A DNA stretch of 64,000 nt from Halobellus captivus (lineage in GTDB: Archaea; Halobacteriota; Halobacteria; Halobacteriales; Haloferacaceae). Shown one piece after another: positions 42,414 through 50,981 of the stretch. The stretch spans positions 1 through 64,000 of the forward strand of contig NZ_VJXQ01000006.1 in NCBI RefSeq assembly GCF_007655485.1, in the 5' to 3' direction. Position 1 is the stretch's first letter. Every line of letters begins with the position of its first letter. The notes beneath the pieces were generated by a model, which saw nothing but the letters and a program-made list of their open reading frames with translations, made no database searches and was not told the DNA's origin. The position numbers and the translations under genes were made by a program.

Positions 42414-44225
42414 TCAGCCGAGGAGCGTCGGGCCGAACAGGAGCAGCAGCAGCGACAGCAGCATCGTCACGCCTACGCCGGTCGTGATCGTGCTGACTAC
42501 CCGGTTTCGATCCGCGACGGGGAGTCGCGAGACGACCGCCTCGACGCTCGTCCGGAGGATTCGCCCCCCATCGAGCGGATAGCCCGGAATGCAGTTGAAC
42601 AGTCCGAGCTGAAGGTTGATCCACGCCATCCAGAAGGAGACGTTGGCGACGACGAACACCCCGGTTCCGAGGAATCCGAGCGGTCCTCCGATGCTGTAGA
42701 AGTTGAACACGCTCGCCGTGAATCCGGGGAAGTTCGGGATTCCGAGCACCAGCGAGGCGAGCGGGAGCACGAGCGAGATGTACACCGTCGCCAGCGGTGA
42801 GTCGCCGATGGCTCCCGAGAGCGCGGCCGCATCGGGGCCGCCGTCGCCGCCGAGCAGTTCGAGGTACGTCCCCGCCGGATACGACTGCGTGCCGAAGTCA
42901 GTTAGCAAGAGGCCGCTCGTCCCCGGGAAGATGTTGACGCCGAGGAATCCGCTGCCGTCTTGCGGGTTCTCTCCCAGTGTCACCTCGTAGGTGTCGATCT
43001 CGCCGTCGTGATACAGCTCGACGGTCACGGTCTCCCCCGGCTCGGTTCCGTCGAGTACGCGCGTCAGTTCCCTCGAGGAGACCACGCGCTCCCCGTCGAT
43101 CGCGGTCACGATCACGCCCGGCCCGGTGGGTGCGTCCGACGCCGCGAGCGGTCCGTCCTCGGCGATCTGCGTGAGGTACGCGCCGACCGGAATCGTCTCG
43201 GTCTGGCCATCGATTTCCAGTTCGACGAAGCGGTCCTCACCGACGACGTCCGCGAATCCAGCGCGCGTGTACACGGGCGACCCGTTGACCGCCGTGACGG
43301 GTTTCGCCTCTCCGTCGACACTCACGTTCGCGGGATTTCCTTCGACGTATCCGGTCACGACCAGCGACCGCTCGACGTCGACGGTCCGGGTCTCTCTGTC
43401 GGCGGCGCTCTCACCCCTGTCGAGTTCGACCGTCACGGTCCGCTCGTCGCTGGCGAGCAGCGCCGAATCCAATGAGCTCTCGTTGCCGACGGGGACGCCG
43501 TCGATGGCGGTGATGCGATCGCTCTGCGAGATTCCCGCTTCCGCGGCGGGCGAGCCGCCGTACGCCCCCTGGACGGCCATCCCCGGAGCGACGCCGACGC
43601 TGGCGATCACCGGTCCGAACAGCAGCGCGAACGCGAGGAACGTCACGAAGAAGTTGTTCGTCACGCCAGCGGCGAACATCCGCGTCCGACCGCCGCGACT
43701 CGCCTCCCGCTGGCTCTCCTCGTCCGGCTGGACGAACGCTCCGAGCGGGATAATCGTGAACAGAAAGACGCCCATCGACTCGATGTCGATCCCCTCGACC
43801 CGACAGAGGATCCCGTGTCCCCCCTCGTGGACCACGAGGCCGACGAGGAGCCCGAAGACGATTTCGGGCGCGACCGAGAGCGGTAGGAAGTCGTTGACCC
43901 CGGGGATGACGAGAAAGTTCTGCGGCTGGTTGACAGACGACGCCGGAGGCGGGTTTCTGGCGATTGCGATCCCCTGCACCAGGAGGAAGAAGAACATCCC
44001 CGCCATGATGACGAGCGCCGCGCCGACGCCGAGGTTGCTCCACGCCCGCCAGAACCGCTTCGGGGTCGCGATCCAGTCGATGAGGTCGCGCCCCCGCTTC
44101 GTGTGCACGGTCGTGAACGGCCCCTGTATGCGGATCGATTCGGGCAACAGCCCGCGCTGAGAGAGGTAGAGCGCGGCCGCCGAGTACGCGACGAGCCCGA
44201 TGAGCACCCACAGAAGCGTATTCAT
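42414..44225 (-). CDS. Site-2 protease (M50) with two PDZ domains
   Basis: A 603-residue intramembrane metalloprotease. The zinc site is VHEGGHGILCRVEG in an N-terminal helix, and the third ligand is in NCIPGYPLDGGRI near the C-terminus. Two PDZ-like domains lie between (VQGAYGGSPAAEAGISQSDRITAIDG and GPGVIVTAIDGERVVSSRELTRVL). Such proteases release membrane-bound regulators. The ATG at 44225 opens with a helix (MNTLLWVLIGLVAYSAAALYL) and is preferred to a start 45 bases upstream. Confidence 0.93.
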   Translation of the reverse strand: MNTLLWVLIGLVAYSAAALYLSQRGLLPESIRIQGPFTTVHTKRGRDLIDWIATPKRFWRAWSNLGVGAALVIMAGMFFFLLVQGIAIARNPPPASSVNQPQNFLVIPGVNDFLPLSVAPEIVFGLLVGLVVHEGGHGILCRVEGIDIESMGVFLFTIIPLGAFVQPDEESQREASRGGRTRMFAAGVTNNFFVTFLAFALLFGPVIASVGVAPGMAVQGAYGGSPAAEAGISQSDRITAIDGVPVGNESSLDSALLASDERTVTVELDRGESAADRETRTVDVERSLVVTGYVEGNPANVSVDGEAKPVTAVNGSPVYTRAGFADVVGEDRFVELEIDGQTETIPVGAYLTQIAEDGPLAASDAPTGPGVIVTAIDGERVVSSRELTRVLDGTEPGETVTVELYHDGEIDTYEVTLGENPQDGSGFLGVNIFPGTSGLLLTDFGTQSYPAGTYLELLGGDGGPDAAALSGAIGDSPLATVYISLVLPLASLVLGIPNFPGFTASVFNFYSIGGPLGFLGTGVFVVANVSFWMAWINLQLGLFNCIPGYPLDGGRILRTSVEAVVSRLPVADRNRVVSTITTGVGVTMLLSLLLLLFGPTLLG

Positions 44226-44551
44226 TGGAAAAGCGAACGAGTCGAGCGCAAAAAGGTGTTCCTCATCCACTTTTTTCTCGGGGGTCCTCGGCGACGGCAG
44301 AGCCGTCGCCTCGACCCCTCGACAAAAACCTGGAGGAAAAAAGGCCGCTCGGCTCGCTCCGGCGAGCCTCGTGGTGCGACCGCTGGCTACTCTGCCGCTA
44401 CCTCACCGCTCCGCTCCGCTCCACCCCGCTCTGCCCCGCACCGCTTCACTGCGTACGCTCTGCTCCGCATCCGCGACGGCAACATCTCCGTTCTGCAGTT
44501 GCGCCTCCGTGGTGCGAACCGTTTTAACGCATTCGGAAGAATTGCCCGTAG
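44226..44551. other. Divergent gap holding structured repeat copy A
   Basis: No gene is supported. The interval carries repeat copy A (44267-44375), then a pyrimidine-rich stretch (repeats of CCGCTCCGCTC), and a TATA-like GTTTTAACG at about 44520-44528 that fits a leaderless start of the LURP-one gene at 44552. Confidence 0.6.
44267..44375 (+). repeat. Structured repeat, copy A
   Basis: Order: CCACTTTTTT; a hairpin (44281-44318) with stem GGCGACGGC-AGA-GCCGTCGCC extended by GGGGTC/GACCCC; the single-stranded CAAAAACCTGGAGGAAAAAA; a second hairpin GGCTCGC-TCCG-GCGAGCC (44351-44368); ending CGTGGT. The unpaired blocks are shared with copy B at 45093, whereas hairpin 1 differs in sequence but not in design. 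Confidence 0.75.
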
Positions 44552-45091
44552 ATGTTCGAGAGCCGCTCCTACGAGGTCCGCCAGAAGATCGCGATCGGGA
44601 ACAAGTATCGCGTCTACGAGGACGACACGCCGATCCTCGAATCCGCACAGAAGAAGCTCCGACTCAAGGAAGATTTCCGCTTTACCGACCCCGACACCGG
44701 AGACGAACGGTTCCGCGTCAAAGCCGACAGCATCCTCGATATCTCCGCCGCGTACGACATCGTCGACTCACAGACCGACGAACGCGTCGGCTCGGTCAAA
44801 CGCGAAGCGATCTCGTTTTTCAAACACGAGTACACGCTTCTCGGCCCCGACGGCGACGTCGTCGCCACGATCCGCGAGGACAACGTTCCGCTCGCGATCG
44901 CCCGACGCCTGCTGACGACGCTGATCCCGTTCTCCTACGAGATCGTGACGCCGGACGGCCGCGGGGTCGGACAGGCCAAGGGCGCGTTTTCGCTCCGAGA
45001 CAAATACTCGATCGAACTCCACGGAGACGACATCGACCCCCGACTCGCCGTCGTCGGTGTCGTCGTCATCGACGCGATCGAAGAAAACTAA
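44552..45091 (+). CDS. LURP-one-related/scramblase-like fold protein
   Basis: A 179-residue beta-barrel protein with the repeated strands of the LOR/Tubby-like fold: QKIAIGNKYRVYEDDTPILESAQKK, AAYDIVDSQTDERVGSVKREAISFFKHEYTLLGPDGDVVATIRED, and KGAFSLRDKYSIELHGDDIDPRLAVVGVVVIDAIEEN. Prokaryotic members have no assigned function. The gene is flanked by two copies of the structured repeat; the second begins two bases after its stop codon. Confidence 0.88.
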   Translation: MFESRSYEVRQKIAIGNKYRVYEDDTPILESAQKKLRLKEDFRFTDPDTGDERFRVKADSILDISAAYDIVDSQTDERVGSVKREAISFFKHEYTLLGPDGDVVATIREDNVPLAIARRLLTTLIPFSYEIVTPDGRGVGQAKGAFSLRDKYSIELHGDDIDPRLAVVGVVVIDAIEEN

Positions 45092-45092
45092 C

Positions 45093-45187
45093 CCACCTTT
45101 TTACTGCGGAGGGGTCCGACGGACCCCTCCGCGCAAAAACCTGGAGGGAAAAAAGACCCGCGAGGCTCGCAAAGCGAGCCTCGCGGT
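45093..45187 (+). repeat. Structured repeat, copy B
   Basis: Order: CCACCTTTTT; perfect hairpin GCGGAGGGGTCC-GAC-GGACCCCTCCGC (45106-45132); CAAAAACCTGGAGGGAAAAA; perfect hairpin GCGAGGCTCGC-AAA-GCGAGCCTCGC (45160-45184); ending CGGT. Lies between the convergent LURP-one and lysS genes, where it could terminate both. Confidence 0.78.
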
Positions 45188-45262
45188 ACAATCGCTAGCG
45201 GCTTCCGCACCGCCTCCGCGACCGCGACAGCACCGTACCGCCTCCACGACCGCACCGCGTCG

Positions 45263-46999
45263 CTACGATTCGCGGCGCAGCCTGGCGACGACGAACTCGG
45301 TGTCGAGTTCGCCGAGGAACTCTCCCAGTCTCGGCCCCTGCGGCTGATCGAAGAAGAGCAGATACCCCGACTCGAAGAAGTCGCCGATCTCGATGTCGTG
45401 CGCTCGGGCGGTCTCGTACATCTCGCCCTGGATCTCCTCGCCGTCGTGCCCGGCCTCGACGTACGCCGCGAGGTCGTCGAGCGCGGCTGCGACGTCGTCG
45501 TCGAACTCGACGTCCGGGAGACCCTCCTGCAGGCGGTAGTTGTACGCGTTGTCCTCGCGGACCGCCCACGCGCGCGCCCGGTCGACCCGTTCGAGCGCCT
45601 CCTCGATCGCCCATTCGGGCGTGTCGTCGTCGACGTACCCCTCGTTCCGCGCCATCTCGATCCGCAGGTCGCGGTCGTCGGTCATCCCGAGAACGGCCGC
45701 GAAGGTGTACGGCAGTCGGACGCGATCTGCGCGCACCTCGCTGACGACGAACGGATAGGCCCGCTCGGCGAACGCCGTCAACGCCTCGTCGTCGACGTCG
45801 CCGAAGTACGCTCGCTCGAAGCGATCGAAGTCGTCGACGAGCTGATCCAACCGGGAGATGTCGAGATCACGCGCCTTCCGCGGGTTGAGCGCGAAGAAGT
45901 ACTTGAGCACCTCCGGCTCCAACAGTTCGAGCATTTCTGATACCGTGACGATGTTCCCCGCCGACGAGGAGAGCGCCTCGCCGTTGAGCGTGAACCACTC
46001 GTACACCATCGGAACGGGCGGCTCGATGCCGAGAACGTTGCGCGCGATGTCCTCGCCGGAGGGCCACGACCCCTCGGCGTGGTCCTTCCCGAACGGCTCG
46101 AAGTCGACCCCGAGCACCTGCCACTGCGCGGGCCACTCGAACCGCCACGGGAGCTTTCCGTCGCGGAACGTCGCGGTCCCCTCGTGGCCGCACCCCTCGA
46201 TGGTGTTGTCGCCGACGGTCATATCCGTGCAGACGTACTCGACGGTTTCGGCGTCGAGGTCCACCGACGTGACCGTCTCGGTGATCTTCCCGCAGTTCTC
46301 ACAGACCGGATTGAACGGGACGTAGTCTGCGTCGACCTTCGATTGGTACTCGGATAACACCTCGCGCGCGACGTCGACGCGTTCGAGGACGTGACCGACG
46401 ACCTCGTCGAAGGTGCCCTCCTCGTACATCTCCGTGTTCGAGAGCATCTCCACCGGGACGTCGAGTCGGTCCGCGTCGGCTTTCAGGAGCGCCGCGAAGT
46501 GCGCCGCGTACGACTCCGACTCGCCGAAGGGGTCGGGGATGTCGGTGTACGGCTTCCCCAGGTTCCGCCCGAGCGCCCCGGCGTCGACGTCGCCGAGGCC
46601 GACGATGTTGCCGTCGACGTCCGCGAGCTTTCGCGGCAGCTTTCGGAGCGGGTCGCGGTCGTCGCTCGTGAAGACCTGTCGAACCTCGTGACCGCGCTCC
46701 CGCAGGACGGCGGCGACGAAGTACCCGCGCATAATCTCGTTGAAGTTGCCGAGGTGTGCGACGCCGGAGGGAGAGACGCCGCCTTTGATCACGATCGGGT
46801 CCTCCGGACCCCGCGACTCGATCTCGTCTGCAACCTCGTCGGCCCAGAACGCGTGCCGCGGTTCGTCGTTCCCGCTGTTCGATTCGCGTCCGTTGTCCGA
46901 TTCGCGTCCGTTGTCCGATTCGCGCCCGTTGTTCGGTTCGCCTTCACTGTCTCCACCGTTCTCGTCGGTAGAGACTTCGACGTCGGATTCTCCGCCCAT
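45263..46999 (-). CDS. lysS: Lysyl-tRNA synthetase, class I
   Basis: A 578-residue class I enzyme charging tRNA-Lys. HIGH-like motif is HLGNFNE within SPSGVAHLGN; the KMSKS-like motif reads LSSSAGN, with Ala in place of the usual Lys. A Cys-rich zinc region (CENCGK ... GCGH) lies near residues 245-285. The first 48 residues are a low-complexity extension with three NGRESD repeats from an 18-base tandem repeat. The start follows the pyrH stop by three bases, so the pair is one operon. Confidence 0.95.
   Translation of the reverse strand: MGGESDVEVSTDENGGDSEGEPNNGRESDNGRESDNGRESNSGNDEPRHAFWADEVADEIESRGPEDPIVIKGGVSPSGVAHLGNFNEIMRGYFVAAVLRERGHEVRQVFTSDDRDPLRKLPRKLADVDGNIVGLGDVDAGALGRNLGKPYTDIPDPFGESESYAAHFAALLKADADRLDVPVEMLSNTEMYEEGTFDEVVGHVLERVDVAREVLSEYQSKVDADYVPFNPVCENCGKITETVTSVDLDAETVEYVCTDMTVGDNTIEGCGHEGTATFRDGKLPWRFEWPAQWQVLGVDFEPFGKDHAEGSWPSGEDIARNVLGIEPPVPMVYEWFTLNGEALSSSAGNIVTVSEMLELLEPEVLKYFFALNPRKARDLDISRLDQLVDDFDRFERAYFGDVDDEALTAFAERAYPFVVSEVRADRVRLPYTFAAVLGMTDDRDLRIEMARNEGYVDDDTPEWAIEEALERVDRARAWAVREDNAYNYRLQEGLPDVEFDDDVAAALDDLAAYVEAGHDGEEIQGEMYETARAHDIEIGDFFESGYLLFFDQPQGPRLGEFLGELDTEFVVARLRRES
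46880..46933 (-). repeat. Three 18-bp tandem repeats in lysS
   Basis: Units at 46880-46897, 46898-46915 and 46916-46933 based on CGATTCGCGTCCGTTGTC; the first two are identical. They encode NGRESD repeats in the N-terminal extension and could vary in number between strains without changing frame. Confidence 0.85.
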
Positions 47000-47002
47000 C
47001 GC

Positions 47003-47722
47003 TTACCCCTGTGCCCAGTAGGTCGGTTCGCGTTCGACGCCGCTCGGTACGATATCGGTCCCGCCGTGTTCGCCGCGGAGGACGGCATCCTCGATTCGCG
47101 TGGGGTCGGTGCCGTCGAGGACGATCGTTCGCATCTCCGAGCGCTCGATGAGTTTCGCCGCGAGGAGATCGACGGGTGCGGACGCGCCCGCGTCGCGACT
47201 CATCGGCGCGATCACGTCGACGAGTTCCTTGCCGGTCAGCGTCTCGTACTTCTCGGCGTCCGCATCTGCGCTCGGATCCGCGCTGTAGACGCCGTCGACG
47301 CTCGTCGCGTAGACGAGCAGGTCGGCGTCGACGTACTCGGCGAGCGCCGCGGCGACGGCGTCGGTGGTCTGGCCGGGCATCACGCCGCCCATCACCGACA
47401 CGTCGCCGCGTCGGATGGCGTCGCCGGCGCCCTCGTAGTCGTGTGCGACCTTGGGATCGACGTTCGAACCGAGCGCCGCGATGAGCAACCGCGCGTTGAT
47501 GCGGGTCACGTCGATGCCGATCTGGTCCAACTGCACCTCGTTCGCGCCCAGGTCGCGGGCCGTCCCGATGTAATCGCGTGCGACGCCGCCGCCGCCGACG
47601 ACGGCACCGATTTCACAGCCCTCGTCCGCGAGCGTCTCGACCACTGTTGCGTGTCCCTCGGCCCGTTGGGCATCGAGGTCGGGGGCGAGAACGCTTCCCC
47701 CGATAGAAACGACGACTCTCAT
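47003..47722 (-). CDS. pyrH: UMP kinase
   Basis: A 239-residue amino-acid-kinase-fold enzyme converting UMP to UDP. It has SIGGSVLAPDLD, VVGGGGVARDYIG, GVMPGQTTDAVAAALAEYVDADLLVYATSVDGVYSADP, all typical of the archaeal PyrH type. It precedes lysS. Confidence 0.95.
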   Translation of the reverse strand: MRVVVSIGGSVLAPDLDAQRAEGHATVVETLADEGCEIGAVVGGGGVARDYIGTARDLGANEVQLDQIGIDVTRINARLLIAALGSNVDPKVAHDYEGAGDAIRRGDVSVMGGVMPGQTTDAVAAALAEYVDADLLVYATSVDGVYSADPSADADAEKYETLTGKELVDVIAPMSRDAGASAPVDLLAAKLIERSEMRTIVLDGTDPTRIEDAVLRGEHGGTDIVPSGVEREPTYWAQG

Positions 47723-47902
47723 TGTCCCGTCGTTGCCGCGAACCGGGCTTAAGGGTTGTCAACCGAGAACGACGAGACGGGGGCTCCGCGGCGGGCAACG
47801 CGTGTTACAGGGTGATGGCTGCGGCCACTCCGACCGTCTCAAACGCGGTGGCCGCTGTCACAGCCGACAGTCTCAAGCCGGTCGGTGCCCCGATTTCGGA
47901 GT

Positions 47903-48691
47903 ATGCAACTCCTCGGTATCGTCGGCCCGGAGGCGCGATCGCTCTGTGAGCAACTCTCCGCGCATCTCGACGGGCGCGTCGCCCTCGTCGAACGCCGCGA
48001 CGGAGGCGAAGGGCTGAACGCGCCCGCCAGTGGCGCCGACACGGCCTACGAACTCGACGCCGACGGCGGCTGGTCGGCCGTAGGAACGGACCGAACGTTC
48101 GACGATATCCTCGATGACCTCTCGGCGACGTACGATCACGCGCTCCTCGCTGGCTTCCCCGACGCCGACGTGCCGACGGTCGCACTCGGCGACGCGGACG
48201 TTACTGATCCGGCGATAGAAGCCGATACGGCCGAGGACGTCGATGTCGCTGAGGCCGTCGACGCGCTCGCGACGGCCGAACCGCACGTCACGCTCGAAAC
48301 GCTCGTTGAACGGGTCAAGGCGTCGCCACGGGCGGCACACGCGGGCGCAATCGCGACGTTCACGGGTCGCGTGCGGACCAAGGACGGCGACGCGGATCCC
48401 GAAACGCTCAGTCTCACCTTCGAGAAGTACGAGGACGTCGCCGAAGAGCGACTCCACGCGATCGAGTCCGAACTGATGGAACGCGAGGGCGTCCAGGAGG
48501 TCGCGATGTTCCATCGGACCGGGCGAATCGAATCGGGCGAGGACATCGTCTTCGTCGTCGTACTCGCGGGACACCGCGAGGAGGCGTTCGAGACCGTCTC
48601 CGACGGCATCGACCGGCTGAAAGACGAGGTTCCGATCTTCAAACACGAGACGACCGTCGAGGAGGACTTCTGGGTGCACGATCGGCCCTGA
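47903..48691 (+). CDS. moaE: Molybdopterin synthase large subunit MoaE with MobB-like N-terminal domain
   Basis: A 262-residue fusion. The C-terminal 130 residues are MoaE (HAGAIATFTGRVR, FEKYEDVAEERLHAIE, MFHRTGRIESGEDIVFVVVLAGHREEAF, PIFKHETTVEEDFWV with the catalytic Lys). The N-terminal 120 residues resemble MobB in layout, but the P-loop position reads GIVGPEARSLCEQL and lacks GKT, so it probably does not bind GTP. It inserts sulfur into precursor Z for the molybdenum cofactor. ATG at 47903 is chosen over 47885 because the domain starts there. Confidence 0.9.
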   Translation: MQLLGIVGPEARSLCEQLSAHLDGRVALVERRDGGEGLNAPASGADTAYELDADGGWSAVGTDRTFDDILDDLSATYDHALLAGFPDADVPTVALGDADVTDPAIEADTAEDVDVAEAVDALATAEPHVTLETLVERVKASPRAAHAGAIATFTGRVRTKDGDADPETLSLTFEKYEDVAEERLHAIESELMEREGVQEVAMFHRTGRIESGEDIVFVVVLAGHREEAFETVSDGIDRLKDEVPIFKHETTVEEDFWVHDRP

Positions 48692-49024
48692 TCCGGCCGC
48701 GAACACCGTCTCGAAATGGACCTCGCCAGTCGAGAGCACTGTCTCGAAACGGCTCTCACAGCACCGCGAGCAAGATATTTCCACATTTTTTAGGAAGAAA
48801 GAAAGTCTAACACTCTCGATTTAACCGTTATCTGCGCACTATTATTTCTGTAAAATTAGGTGGAAATAAATCCTTAGAAAGTACAATAAAATTTCTAGAC
48901 TATCCCAGGCCGGTATTGAAATATTCCTTTTTACATCGAGATCCGGTAAATAGAGCCGAATTGCACCTAACGTTCCTCCGTTTATATACTCCCCCGACTA
49001 CAAGGCGGGGATGAGGTCACACAG
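48692..49024. other. AT-rich intergenic region
   Basis: Bases about 48775-48990 are strikingly AT-rich for this genome (for example runs such as TACAATAAAATTTCTAG). No reading frame is supported. An inverted pair TTTCCAC (48779-48785) and GTGGAAA (48861-48867) is present. A TATA-like TTTATATA at 48981-48988 probably drives the DUF7123 gene with a short leader. Confidence 0.6.
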
Positions 49025-49294
49025 ATGAGCGCAACCGCGACACCCTCCACCGAACCCGTCAGCGACGATCTGTCCAAAGAGGAGCGACTGAAGTCGTACC
49101 TGCTCGCGAAGGCACAGGACGGCGAGATGTACTTCAAATCGAAGTTCATCGCCGACGAGGTCGGCCTCTCGCCGAAAGAGATCGGCGCGCTGATGGTGAA
49201 ACTCAGCGACTCCGCGTCGGAGTTGACCGTCGAGAAATGGTCGTACACGAGTGCGACCACCTGGCGGATCGAACCTGCACAGGACCCCGCCTGA
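49025..49294 (+). CDS. Small conserved protein, DUF7123-like
   Basis: An 89-residue protein with KEERLKSYLLAKAQDGEMYFKSKFIADEVGLSPKEIGALMVKL, which reads as a winged-helix-like DNA-binding region, and a C-terminal WSYTSATTWRIEP. It matches the haloarchaeal family I recall as DUF7123. Its own strong promoter and long AT-rich upstream region suggest high expression. Confidence 0.82.
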   Translation: MSATATPSTEPVSDDLSKEERLKSYLLAKAQDGEMYFKSKFIADEVGLSPKEIGALMVKLSDSASELTVEKWSYTSATTWRIEPAQDPA

Positions 49295-49452
49295 TCCCCC
49301 ACACGCTCGCGGCGTGAAGGCCACAGACTGCCCTGATTCCCCTCTTCGCTGTTCGATCGGAGAGCCTCCGGTTTTGAATCCCCTCGTCGTCACGGACCCC
49401 GCGGTGCGGTCTGTCGTGGCGTTTATCAGATCGCATCTCGTAATCCGTATCA

Positions 49453-50592
49453 ATGGATTCCCCGGATTCGGCGGGTGAACCGCCGATCGAGGCCCTTCGA
49501 ACCGTCTTTCACCTCCACGAGACGCAACACGATGGCGACCGACTGCTGTTTTTCGGCGAATCGCTCGTTCCCGAGCGAATGCTGATCGAGGAGGTGTGGA
49601 CACCGTTCCGCGAGGCGGGTTACGAGATCCAGATCGCGAGCACCCGCGGCGGTCGCGAGGACGTCGTCGTTGCCCATCCCGTGAACCGAGGAATCGACGG
49701 CATTCCGTGGAAGAATCTCGGGCTCTTCGTGGCGACGATCGTTTCGACGCTGCTCGTCGGATCGCTGACGTGGTATTACACGCCGCTTTCGGAGCTTCTC
49801 GCCGATCCGCTGTTGGTGCTGCAGGCGTGGCCGTTCACCGCGGCCATCCTCGGCGTGCTCGCGACCCACGAACTCGGCCATTACGTGATGGGCCGGTACC
49901 ACGGCGTCGACGTGTCGCTGCCGTACGTGATCCCCTTTATCTTCCCGTTCGGCACGCTCGGCGCGGTAATCCGAATGCGCGGGCAGATGCCCGACCGGAA
50001 GGCGCTCTTCGATATCGGCGTGGCGGGGCCGATCGCGGGGCTTGCGGCGACGGTCGTCGTCACCGCGATCGGCCTCTCGCTGCCGCCGATCGCGGTTCCC
50101 GAGTGGGCGGTACAGAACTCGGGGCAGGTGATCGTGTTCAATAATCCGCCGCTTTTGGATCTCATCGCCGGGGCGCTCGGTCGACCGACCGAGTACGCCG
50201 ACGCGTCGACCGCGGTCAACCCGGTCGTCATCGGCGGCTGGGTCGGGATGTTCTTCACTGTCCTGAACCTGCTCCCCGTCGGCCAATTGGACGGCGGACA
50301 CATCCTCCGCGCGATGTTGGGAGAGTCCCAAGAACGCGTCGCGGCGGTCGTTCCGGCCGTCCTGTTCGGCCTCGCTGCGTACCTCTACTACAGCCTCGGC
50401 TACGCGCTGAACGAGTCGGTCGGGCTGTGGGGGTTCTGGGGGCTGCTCTCGGCGCTGGTCGCGTTCAAAGGACCGGCCAACCCCGTGGACGACTCACCGC
50501 TCGGACCCGCGCGCCTCGCTGTCGGGATCGCGACGTTCGCGCTCGGTTCGCTCTGCTTCCTGCTCGTTCCCATCGAAGTGATCGCCGTCTGA
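49453..50592 (+). CDS. Site-2 protease family (M50) membrane protease
   Basis: A 379-residue protease with about seven helices. Zinc residues are in LATHELGHYVMGRYHGVDVS and the third ligand in NLLPVGQLDGGHILRAM. A soluble N-terminal domain of about 80 residues precedes the first helix; there is no PDZ domain, unlike the paralogue at 42414. The 3' end overlaps the convergent gene by 99 bases. A GTTTATC box at about 49420 supports a leaderless ATG. Confidence 0.92.
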   Translation: MDSPDSAGEPPIEALRTVFHLHETQHDGDRLLFFGESLVPERMLIEEVWTPFREAGYEIQIASTRGGREDVVVAHPVNRGIDGIPWKNLGLFVATIVSTLLVGSLTWYYTPLSELLADPLLVLQAWPFTAAILGVLATHELGHYVMGRYHGVDVSLPYVIPFIFPFGTLGAVIRMRGQMPDRKALFDIGVAGPIAGLAATVVVTAIGLSLPPIAVPEWAVQNSGQVIVFNNPPLLDLIAGALGRPTEYADASTAVNPVVIGGWVGMFFTVLNLLPVGQLDGGHILRAMLGESQERVAAVVPAVLFGLAAYLYYSLGYALNESVGLWGFWGLLSALVAFKGPANPVDDSPLGPARLAVGIATFALGSLCFLLVPIEVIAV

Positions 50593-50919
50593 GCGGGGTT
50601 GCTCCGGGCGGTGTTCGCGGTTCCGTCCTGACCGCTCGGCTTCCTCACCGTGTCGGGGACCCCCGGCGAGATCGATGCCGCGAACGACGATGTAGATGAG
50701 GACGACGCCGGTTCCGATGGCGAGTACGAACTGGCCGACGACGGCCAGCACCGCGCCGACGGGCGAACTTCCGAAGAGGAAATACACGAGCGCGAACGGT
50801 ATCGCGGCGACGGCGACGAAAAACAACACGAGCTTCGCGAGCGGAACGGCTTCGAGGAGGACTTGGTTCCTGTCGACCGAGCCGGTTTCGGCGTCGATAA
50901 ATGGGCGGCGAGAGGGCAT
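50494..50919 (-). CDS. Small two-helix membrane protein
   Basis: A 141-residue protein with two strong hydrophobic helices (KLVLFFVAVAAIPFALVYFLF and AVLAVVGQFVLAIGTGVVLIYIVV) in the first 90 residues, then a highly charged tail. The tail is encoded in DNA that also encodes the last 33 codons of the convergent protease, so its length may have grown into the neighbour. No function assigned. Confidence 0.78.
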   Translation of the reverse strand: MPSRRPFIDAETGSVDRNQVLLEAVPLAKLVLFFVAVAAIPFALVYFLFGSSPVGAVLAVVGQFVLAIGTGVVLIYIVVRGIDLAGGPRHGEEAERSGRNREHRPEQPRSDGDHFDGNEQEAERTERERRDPDSEARGSER

Positions 50920-50981
50920 CGTTCCCCCGTCCCGAGCGACGACATTAGAACTTGGTGTCCGGCTCTACTCGGTGTTCGACT

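Noticed and set aside
48775-48990. Replication origin in the AT-rich island
   Set aside because: No recognisable haloarchaeal origin recognition box array and no adjacent orc1/cdc6 gene; the inverted TTTCCAC/GTGGAAA pair alone is too weak.
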